Part shown: in pieces, positions 55,797 to 64,000 of the stretch
Layout: every line of letters begins with the position of its first letter
Position numbering within the stretch: position 1 is the stretch's first letter
Assembly: GCF_024362695.1 (NCBI RefSeq)
Contig: NC_065421.1
Span: forward strand, 10,974,598 to 11,038,597
DNA length: 64,000 nucleotides
Direction of reading: 5' to 3'
Origin: Pectinophora gossypiella
Taxonomy: Eukaryota; Arthropoda; Insecta; Lepidoptera; Gelechiidae
Made by a program: the position numbers and the translations under genes
The notes under the pieces: model-generated
Told to the model about the DNA's origin: nothing
What the model saw: the letters and a program-made list of their open reading frames with translations, nothing else
The model's database searches: none

Positions 55797-56008
55797 GGGT
55801 AGTTTTCGAACTCTGGAAGTCAAAATCATTACCATGAATGCAAATATCCTACAATCTTTTATCTTTAGGCGAATATTCAATTAGAACTTATTTATGTCAC
55901 CAACTTCTTATTTTTGGATTGGATTTTTGCTAAAAGTCAAAAGATTCCAGGGTACCTTTGCGTTTGCTACAGTAATGATTTTGACTTCCGGAGTTCTAAA
56001 ACCTACCC
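55797..56008. repeat. Palindromic MITE, family F
   Basis: The arms are gggtagttttcgaactctgg / ttccggagttctaaaaccta. It lies inside the likely 3' UTR. Confidence 0.65.
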
Positions 56009-56319
56009 GGTTATCACTTCAACTTGTCGTTAAAGAATCTAGTATCTTGTTAAGTTTTTTTAGTGTAAGTTACTGTTAAGTATGCGCAGTGGCGCACGTC
56101 GACAGACGCGACGCGCGCCTTTACGCACTTTTAGTTCCTCTCGTTGAGTCTCGCTCTGGCAGAATTTAATACTCTTTTATCATATAATTCCAATATAATA
56201 TTATAAATTATATTATATATTATAAATCGATCGTGACTCGACGTAGAACTAATCTAGTCTGTTCTCATTGTAATGTTCTATCCATTCCTTCATCGCTGTT
56301 TGTTTCTATAATATTTGTA

Positions 56320-56325
56320 AATAAA
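56320..56325 (+). promoter_or_regulatory. Candidate polyadenylation signal
   Basis: AATAAA occurs 841 bases after the stop codon, in a TA-rich context. Other AATAAA-like hexamers occur near 56520, so the end is not fixed. Confidence 0.4.
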
Positions 56326-57089
56326 ATTAATTATATTTATAATGTACCTACCCTCATTTCATATTTTAATATTTACCTGACCAAGTCTTCTCTTATCAAT
56401 TAGAAATTGTGTAAATGGATGTTTTACTAAATGGTTGCTAGGTACTCGTCTGAATTACTACTTCAACTTTTTGAGGATATAATGAATGAATTTATTTGTA
56501 TGTATAACATTCACTTTAAATAAATAATTTTATAATTATCTGTTGTTTATTTTTTAAGTTTCTATAATTCTATCCCAATCTTATAATTCTATTATTTAGG
56601 TGTGGGTACAGCTGTAGTAGTCACGATTATGAAACACAATCAAGAAAAATAGGGTAGGTAATATTTTTTTAAAATATTATTATGACAAATTAAAAAGAAT
56701 AACCTATTTAAAATTAGAACGTGCTCTTTTGAAATGGTAGTTTATTTACCTCAGGCCTTTACTTATAATAATGTAATAACAAAGGTCATCATTTATACTC
56801 AAAAACAATGATAAAAGATGTAAGTATGGATGTCTGTTATTCATGACTGGCAAATCTCTACAGAGCCATATGTATTTTTTGTGGAACGTCGTCTGGAAAG
56901 TCCCTCATTAAATTTATTTTGGTATTAAATTATGTTTCTTTCTGTTTTAACAACGTGCCCAGTGTTACTGAAATGTGTCTGTTTTTTTTATTTTTAATCT
57001 TTGTATAGTCAGTGTAGCAGATCCCTTTCGTGTCCTATGTATGGTGTCTCAAAGAGTCGCAAATCGAACTTTTTGGCGGGAACGGAATA

Positions 57090-57505
57090 AAACAGTGCTT
57101 TCTTCATTGAATAATCTAAAAGCTTTTTGGCGGGAACGGGAATGGGACAGTTGCTTTCTTCGTTGAATAATCTAAATAATTAATACGAAGTGGTATTTTG
57201 TGGTTAATGATCGCATTAATCGAAAAACATTCGCGACAGTGTTATTATATCGGAATATTCAATAATCAAAGTGTATCTATCTATTTTCGCGTATTGCCAA
57301 CAAGCCGTTTCATAACTGGAAAGTTTATGTGGACTTTTGAGTTAATTCGTTTGGGGTTCGGAGTAGGAGTCTGCTCCGAGGGTGGGGGCTTAGGTTTCAC
57401 CATTCATCGTCATCACCTTTCATAATTTCAATTATCATGAAGAAAAAAAAAACATAAGACATGGCTATATGGTTATAGTTACCTTTGCCTTACCCTTCGA
57501 GGAAG
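57090..57505 (-). repeat. Long interspersed repeat, minus copy
   Basis: The reverse complement of 37190-37570, with tttttggcgggaacgg, acaagccgttt and gggtgggggcttagg as landmarks. It lies about 280 bases upstream of the Egl nine start. Confidence 0.6.
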
Positions 57506-57779
57506 ACCAAAAAAAAAAACGCAGCGCAAATCAGTTCACTTTCTTCTAAGCTACGTTTAAATTTAAGCAATAGCATTTTAATATTAAAAATACATTAAAT
57601 GTCATTAAATTTCAATTACAAATTTATAACGTATTTATGGTAAAAAGGTCATTATATTATTTTGAAAAGATATTATATTGACGTGTTCTTGCAAATGACA
57701 TTTCTTTACAAGGTGACGTTTCTCTTGACAAGTCGTAGACGGCCGGCCTAGTAGGGACTAGGGAGAAATTATTTTCAGA

Positions 57780-58661
57780 ATGAATCAAGAAGGCGTACAA
57801 GCTTGTTGCGCCGTTTGTAATCAGCAAACACATAGGCGATGCGCTCGGTGTCTCAGTATTTACTATTGTAATACGGAACACCAACGGCAGGATTGGAAGC
57901 GACATAGAAGTGAGTGCACACCTAAGCCTCCAAAACAAGGATCTAAAAGCAAGAAAATTGAACGGAGTTCTACAAACAGCGAACCTGCGAATATAGTAGA
58001 AGAACAAATAATCGACACTGCAAAGGACAGTGAAAGTAAGGAAGTAAAACAAGAAGGTAGTACAAGTGACAGACATTCGAAAAAATCAAAGAAAAAAAGT
58101 TCCAAGAAAGAAGGTAGTGACATTATTGTTGATAGTAAACATAGCTCAAGTCAAGTTCGTGTGAACGAGCAAACTGACAGTAGTGATAAAAGTGGGCAGT
58201 TGGAGGACAATAGTGTAATTTCTAGCGTAGTGTATACTAATAAAGACTTGAGTAGTTCGAAAGATAGTGCCATAACATACGAAGGCTCGTCAGAGCAGGA
58301 GATTTTGAGTGAATCGGCACAGCAGTTAAGCACAGTGGAGTTCGCCGCGGCAGGTTCGTCGAATGTGTTGCGAGCGGTGAACAGGACTGACGTCAAGATG
58401 CCTGTGATGCCGAGCTATGGGCCAGAGCACCCGCGGAAGGAATATCCTGAAGCTTCAGTGAAGGGTAGCCCCGCGCCGTTCAGCAATATGCCAAGCACTT
58501 TCTACATGGACCCAAGTGATCCATGCTATGAGATCTGTCAGCGGGTGATCAGAGACATGACAACGTATGGTGTGTGTGTTTTAGACAATTTCCTCGGCAA
58601 AGATAGAGGACATATGGTGCTAAATGAAGTGTTAGAAATGTACCGATCTGGAGTATTCACA
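57780..58661 (+). CDS. Egln1: Egl nine exon 1 (MYND and linker)
   Basis: The exon is 294 codons in phase 0, ending at the GTAAGT donor at 58662. The frame continues another 24 codons into the intron before a stop, but exon 2 resumes the conserved sequence at its acceptor. Confidence 0.9.
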
Positions 58662-59986
58662 GTAAGTAATTTTGATGTTACATGTTCACTTTCCAAATCA
58701 AAAGTGCTTGCTGCTTTTCACCACAACAATTAAAAAGTAAAATATTTATATATATATACACCAAATATACTAATTTATCTTTGGATAGCAGAGTTATATG
58801 CTTTGAAAAATCTTAAATGTAAAAACTCGAAGCTGGTTTTCAACCAATAAATTTTCCAGGAGGAAAAATTTGAAGTAATTTTTTGTCAACAAATGAATTG
58901 AAATGCAGAAGGTCTTTATAAGGTAACACCAGAAATACTGTTAAAACTTACACTATTTTCCAATTGGGGTAGTTTGAGGTACATTTGTTGCATGTTGAAC
59001 TAAGTACCCGCACCTCACCAAGCTTTCTGTTACACCAATGTGATAATTGGAGAGCCATTGTAAAACTTTCTGCATAAAAAAATAAATTTACCAATTTTTT
59101 TGCTATTAGATATGTCATGTTAAACTATTGAGTATTTGTGTATCAAATGTCGATAAACAATAATTCAATACAAAAATTACATACCTAAATGTAAATTATT
59201 CTTCTTCTATATTCCTTTTATTTTGGATTTGAACTTTCATTTTGTTCAAATAGAAATAAGAACATCCTTATTATTACAGACAGATCCTTCACTCTTCTTT
59301 ATTCTTATATACCTATTATAGTATTTTATGCAACAGTTGTATAAGAAGGGTCAAAAAATGCGAGAGGCGTGAGTTGCGATGTGAGCCTTGGCGAACATCG
59401 CAATAAGAGACGCCACGAGCATTTTTTGACCTAGTTATACAACGTTGCATACAATACTTTTTCTTCGACGACGTAATTTTAAACGAAACACAAAAATTTT
59501 CCAATTTATTTTCCAACGCGCGGGAAAATGGCGGCAAATGTATACTTTTTTTTTATAGTATATCTATGGCACCAAACAAAGTAAAGGTGCCAGTTTCCAG
59601 GTCAAAAAAAAAAAAACAACAACAATGCTTTTTTGGCGACATTATAGTACAGTTACACTTTGTAAACAATGCTTTTATAGGCCATAGAGCGTACACTTTT
59701 TCAAAGAGTTTAATTATGTATGTACTTATATTAGACTTTTTGGTTATTTAAATGCCAGATTAAAGTAGAGGAGTAGAAAAAGGATTAAATAATACATATT
59801 CCCACCTAATGAAAATACTAAGAAATGAGCCTATTATTATACACTAACCATACATATACCTTCCAGGCAGGCCAACTGGTGTCGAACCCTGGCAGTACAG
59901 AAGCACAGACCGTCCGCAGTGACCGCATCACATGGGTTGATGGCAAGGAGCCCCATTGCTTCTACATTAGGCAGTTAATTAGCTAT
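57780..59986 (+). CDS. Egln1: Egl nine homologue (HIF prolyl hydroxylase), 5' part only
   Basis: Two coding exons are joined in phase 0: 57780-58661 and 59867-59986 (334 residues so far). The protein starts with a MYND zinc finger (residues about 9-47: CCAVCNQQ, CARCLSIYYC, HRSEC). A long Ser/Lys/Glu-rich disordered segment follows. From about residue 245 the conserved Egl nine region begins (DPCYEICQRVIRDMTTYGVC, then AGQLVSNPG and RSDRITWVDG). Egl nine enzymes (Drosophila fatiga/Hph, vertebrate PHD2) hydroxylate HIF-alpha prolines using Fe(II), oxygen and 2-oxoglutarate and so act as oxygen sensors. The iron ligands (HxD...H) and the 2-oxoglutarate-binding Arg lie in later exons that I do not find before the window end. 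The presence of MYND favours the PHD2-like type. Confidence 0.9.
58662..59866 (+). other. Egl nine intron 1
   Basis: The 1.2-kb AT-rich intron contains no clear transposon or exon. A short inverted repeat near 59330-59460 (acaacagttgtat and its mirror around a cgcgag-like core) is the only structure noticed. Confidence 0.6.
59867..59986 (+). CDS. Egln1: Egl nine exon 2
   Basis: The exon is 40 codons in phase 0, with acceptor ttccag and donor GTAAGT. It encodes the double-stranded beta-helix entry region (GQLVSNPGSTEAQ, ITWVDGKEPHCFYIRQLI). Confidence 0.9.
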
Positions 59987-60539
59987 GTAAGTTTGTTACT
60001 TTTTTATTATTACATAAATCATGTCTGACCCCTTCCATATATTTTATATTTAGTGCCAATGCTCACTATTATTATAGTTATTATTATATTATTATAGTAT
60101 TGCCAGTATCAATACTGAGAAATGCATTTCCGGAGGTATGTGACCTAACCTGTATTGGGCTGGTTTTCCCTTCGCGGGTTGGAAGGTTAGACAGGCAGGT
60201 GCTTCTGTGAAAAACTGGACCTGTCAAATCTTCAGGTTAGGTAAGCGGACCCTGTGAGAAATGGGATAATGCTAGGGAGATGCTGATGATGCTCACCATT
60301 GATATTGCATTGGTACTAACTACTAAATCTAAAATGTATGGAAGCGACCAGACGTGATTTCTCAGCTCTGTCTCCTCATTTCGCCATGAACTGAATGTCG
60401 CTCACCATATAAGCTTACATTATGGAAATAAGTGCCATCTAGTGACAGTGTGTCGTATTATTATGAATTCTTTGACAGTACAACACACTGGAAGACTTTT
60501 TACCTACAACTTTTCTAAATTTCTAGTATGGTGATGGTC

Positions 60540-60772
60540 TTTTTTTTTTTTTTTACGTGACTTATTGTAGATTTGCCGCAGATGGCATTAACTACTTGGC
60601 CGGACAAATGGGGAGCGCTGAAGGCTCTCACCCGGTACAACGTTTAAGACAACAGGCCTGAGGGTGCCCAGTTGGGCGCGAACCTCGGCTCAGGGCGTCG
60701 TCTGAGAGGAAAAATATTTGAAAGAATTAATCGACCCTAGTGGGTCGATAGCGATAAGCGCTGAATGAGGGA
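60540..60772 (-). mobile_element. 5'-truncated LINE insertion with 12-bp TSD
   Basis: A T-run (60540-60554) marks the poly(A) tail of a minus-strand insert. The perfect duplication atggtgatggtc flanks it at 60528-60539 and 60773-60784. Related truncated copies are at 34897, 44721, 29868 and 62655. Confidence 0.85.
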
Positions 60773-61571
60773 ATGGTGATGGTCCCTCTGTTTTACGTAG
60801 TAGGTGTAAATAGATATATTACTTACTCCATTAAACTTCACTCCACTTAATGGCAAAAAAGACATAGAACATATTCAACTGCTTGCCCGAGCATGTTGTA
60901 ACAACCGACATAGGGATTGTATATCCACCTTCGGATTAAGTATCAGAAGGCGCAAATTGTCTTATGATTATTTGTCGCTCTGCTCCATATTAGGATTTAC
61001 GAGCGAGAATTTATATATAAAATCGAATATATATCCGAGCTACTTCTCATGTGACTAAATTATGTTTCACGTCGTCAAACTGAACATATTCAGATATATA
61101 ATAATTAATAATTTAACAAAACTTGTTTTATAATCTCCATTATTATTACTAGCCAGAAGGCCAGTGTAACTGTAAGTTATCAAAGCCATTGAACCTCCCA
61201 TGTCAGAAATGGAGACCCTCTATTAGCCTTTGAACGACTATTGTCATAACATACTGACTAATCCGAATACAGATAACAAATGACAAGCGTATAGTCATGT
61301 TTATAATTAAAATCTATTAGTTGAGCGCGTTGACTACTCTAGGCGCCATCCCACTCGCGTCAGATAGAGTACTGCGGGGCGGATGACAAGAGGGAAATCA
61401 CTGCCATATTTTTACCTAAAAAAGTAGCATGCAGAATGCTACACCTACAAGAGCGTGGCTCTTTAACTGATGATGATGACTTGGGCGTGTTTATTAAATA
61501 GTAGCTTTTCCCGCTTACCAAGACCGGGCCCTTAATAGATAGAGAGATAGATGTAACGCATTAATCCTGAG

Positions 61572-61650
61572 TCGTTAAAAAGGCCACATTGAAGCAATTC
61601 GTCTCAAAAAGCAATATTGCTTTTTGACATTCGTTGGCATTGGATTACAG
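61572..61650. repeat. MITE family A half copy
   Basis: The segment gagtcgttaaaaaggccaca through agcaatattgctttttgaca is one arm of family A. The other arm is missing. Confidence 0.65.
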
Positions 61651-62654
61651 TCTTTTAGCTTAAATTGACGTGATTAAATTCATTTATTTCACATTTAGTT
61701 GTACAACACATTTTAGACACAATATAAAACTGTAACAACATAAATATGCTCCTCGAAAATTGTAAGAAAAGAATGTCAACAGAAGATAATAAATTAAAAT
61801 AAAATGTCAAAGATAATAAATCAATACAATGTCATGGCTAATATGAGTAATAAAATAATTATGTACTTATAAAATAAAATTACATTCAAGTAATTACAAT
61901 AAAATACAATGTAAATTTTTCATAAAATCGTGAACAGAATATCCAACAAAAGGTTTTTTAGACGGTGACCGAATGATACGTCACATAATCACATTCCTTA
62001 TTTTTAATACTAGTAGTGGGTAGTAGCTTATATATAACGGCGTCGGACCGATAACGCGCGGGTTCTTAGTGGCGAGAGTGGTACGTCGCGGATTTGATAA
62101 AGGATTCAATTTCTTTTTAAAAGGTTGTGGCCTGGAATCAAGTCCTTTGGGTAAAGGATTCAACACGAAGTACACATGTTGACAAATTCATTTTTTTTTA
62201 TATAAAATGGCTACATCGGGTTCTCGGCGTGATAAACGTTTGTCGTGACCTTAATTTATTCGAGCGTAACCCGCATATTAGGGAAAATGAAAAACGTTTC
62301 GATTTCGACAACACTTAACGACTTGATCGATAATTTTGTCACGTTGCGCATATTGGAAGGGCTAATGTGCATTCCAGTTTAATGACAGTTAATGTCTTCT
62401 TGGAGCTCTATCGCTTCACTAATTGCTAAATTATTTTATTTAAACTAGACGATACGAGATCTGAGGACACGCCGACTAACTAATTCATAATTTTCCATCA
62501 AAGTAACAATATTTATTTCTCATTAAGATAAGATTCTCAAGAGTAGAAGCGACATTTCCTGTATGTCATTACCACGTCTGTTTAGGTTGGTCATCGACCT
62601 TAAGACCTACCCAAGAGGAGAAACTTTACGAGGTCTATAGCTGTAGTCTTCGAA

Positions 62655-62815
62655 ATCGTTGAGACGACGCCCTGAGCCTAGGTTCGCACCCAACTGGGCA
62701 TCCTCAGGCCTGTTGCCTTAAATTTTGTACCGGGTGAGAGCCCTCAGCGCTTGCCATTCGGGCCAAGTAGTTAATGCCATCTACGGCAAATCTACAATCT
62801 CACGTCAAAAAGATA
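62655..62815 (+). repeat. Non-LTR element 3' fragment
   Basis: The plus-strand copy of the 60540-60772 family has gttcgcacccaactgggc, ttgtaccgggtgagag and cggcaaatctacaat, with a short A-rich end. Confidence 0.65.
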
Positions 62816-62835
62816 AGATAATGAATTATTGTTCT

Positions 62836-63256
62836 TCTTCTATCGTGTGGGTTATGAGGTGGATTACCAACCTCATCACCCCTGGTGTCAGGGTTATTAT
62901 TGAGTCGCCAAAGGCCCTGACATGGCTCATTTAACGACTACATTCTTACATCAGTAAGTAGTAACCGGGACAAACGGCTGTTCGAATCCTGGCGGGGACA
63001 TATCACAAAAATCACTTTGTGATCCCTAGTTTGATTAGGTCATTACAGGCTGATCACCTGGTTGTCCGACAGTAAGATGATCCGTGCTTCTGAAGGCACG
63101 TTAAGCCGTTGGTCCCAGTTACCACTTACTGATGTAAGTATGTAGTATGTAGTCGTTACATGAGCCATGTCAGGGGCCTCTGGCGGCTCATTAATAACCC
63201 TGACACCAGGATTGATGAGGTTGGTGTTCCACCTCACAACCCACATGATAAGAAGA
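62836..63256. repeat. Two facing SINE copies
   Basis: A minus-strand copy (gtgggttatgaggtggatta ... agtaagtagtaaccggg) abuts a plus-strand copy (gttcgaatcctggcgggg ... ccacctcacaacccac). The outer sequences are inverted repeats of about 150 bp. Confidence 0.65.
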
Positions 63257-63669
63257 AGATATGATATGGTATGCAAAAAAATAATAAATATATAAATTAA
63301 TCCTCTTGCTAAACCTGACTTCCGACCTTAAGCCATTTCACATCTACCCAAAGCTAATTAAAGCTAGCAAGGTTAACAGGCTGACGCTCCACTAGACCAT
63401 TACCTTGCCATTGCACCAAGTTCATACGAAACATGGCGCGCACATGAACGATAACATAGCCTACATTATCGTAGTTATCATCCACAACATACTAGATATA
63501 CCTATATATACGGGTGATAACTATATACTGGCGTCTTTGATTGCGAAAATATGCGAGTATAAACATAAATAGCTGGTGACACGTAATACTATTAACACGT
63601 AGTAAATGCGACTATCGATTGGCAAACAATCGATGAAGTTTAATAAACTTACTACGTGATAATTTTTAG

Positions 63670-63820
63670 GTACAGTCATGAGCAATATAATGTACCCACT
63701 TTAGGACTCTGTCGCACTAACATATTTGACATTTAGTGAGACTTACAGTTCAATTTGACAAAAAAGTTAATGTGACATGGTACCAAAGTTTATACCTACA
63801 TAAAATGCTCGTGACCGTAC
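63670..63820. repeat. MITE family C (full copy)
   Basis: The copy runs from gtacagtcatgagcaatata to tgctcgtgaccgtac. It matches the split copy at 35521 closely. Confidence 0.8.
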
Positions 63821-64000
63821 AGTGATCGGGTAGTACTGTCCTTCTCGAGTTTCGGGAACTCGATCGATCTACAGTTAGAAAAACAGTACTGTTGTTTTGT
63901 AGGCATGTTTAATCGATTTAGCGACTTTCGTCGTGGAAATGATAATAAAGTTCTTTTTATTTATTTATTTCTTTTTTCAAGTCACATCATCATCATCATC

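Larger units (their letters stand above)
55480..57779. other. 3' UTR and intergenic interval
   Basis: The first part is presumably the 3' UTR of the large gene, with a candidate polyadenylation signal at 56320-56325. It is followed by a family F MITE (55797-56008), repeat D (56775-56915) and the inverted long repeat (57090-57505). I see no gene. Confidence 0.6.
59987..64000. other. Egl nine intron 2 or downstream repeats
   Basis: No further Egl nine exon is recognised. The interval has SINE tail sequence at 60165-60300, a LINE insert (60540-60772), half of a family A MITE (61572-61650), a LINE 3' piece in plus orientation (62655-62815), facing SINE copies (62836-63256), MITE C (63670-63820) and a final (cat)n run. 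The stretch 61680-62600 shows nothing recognisable. Confidence 0.6.

Noticed and set aside
61141..61230. Possible third Egl nine exon (a short Cys-containing frame near a tag acceptor)
   Set aside because: The translation lacks the catalytic motif and the conserved sequence expected after exon 2, and no good donor in phase was found.
63976..64000. CRISPR-like short repeat
   Set aside because: It is a simple (cat)n microsatellite in a eukaryotic genome.

Overview
The window is eukaryotic, AT-rich and dense in transposons. It is almost certainly from an insect, most likely a moth or butterfly. The evidence is multi-exon genes with GT/AG introns, a gypsy-type errantivirus primed by insect tRNA-Ser, and many short palindromic MITEs, LINE 3' ends and tRNA-like SINEs of the kind common in Lepidoptera. 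I cannot name the species.

Layout. Positions 1-20.2 kb are a gene-free mosaic of MITEs, LINE/SINE remnants and one decayed 3.4-kb DNA transposon (11.5-14.9 kb) with terminal inverted repeats of about 265 bp and a broken transposase carrying a SWIM-type zinc finger. Positions 20242-28101 hold a complete minus-strand errantivirus: 301-bp LTRs identical by eye, a 4-bp target duplication, a tRNA-Ser primer site, a polypurine tract, and open gag, pol and env frames. Positions 28.1-32.2 kb are again repeats.

Positions 32181-55479 hold one plus-strand gene that I assembled exon by exon. It has 23 coding exons, all splice phases agree, and the total is 4368 nt (1455 residues). The product is a secreted-then-anchored type I membrane protein. 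Its ectodomain repeats the order WAP / thyroglobulin type-1 / antistasin-like / lustrin-like Cys-rich about four times. It then adds a Kunitz domain, two more thyroglobulin type-1 domains around an acidic linker, a stalk, one membrane helix and a short tail ending in a class I PDZ-type motif. Every ectodomain module belongs to a family rich in protease inhibitors, so a cell-surface, multi-target protease inhibitor is the obvious inference, although inhibition is not shown by sequence alone. Two decayed WAP exon copies lie beside live WAP exons 2 and 12. The large introns carry nested and recent transposons, including a tRNA/5S-rRNA composite SINE pair, an 8-bp-TSD hAT-like MITE, a TA-TSD MITE and a 2.5-kb TTAA insertion that splits an older MITE.

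Positions 57780-59986 hold the first two coding exons of an Egl nine (HIF prolyl hydroxylase) gene on the plus strand, with an N-terminal MYND zinc finger. The catalytic exons are not in the window. From 59987 to the end I see only intron or repeat sequence.
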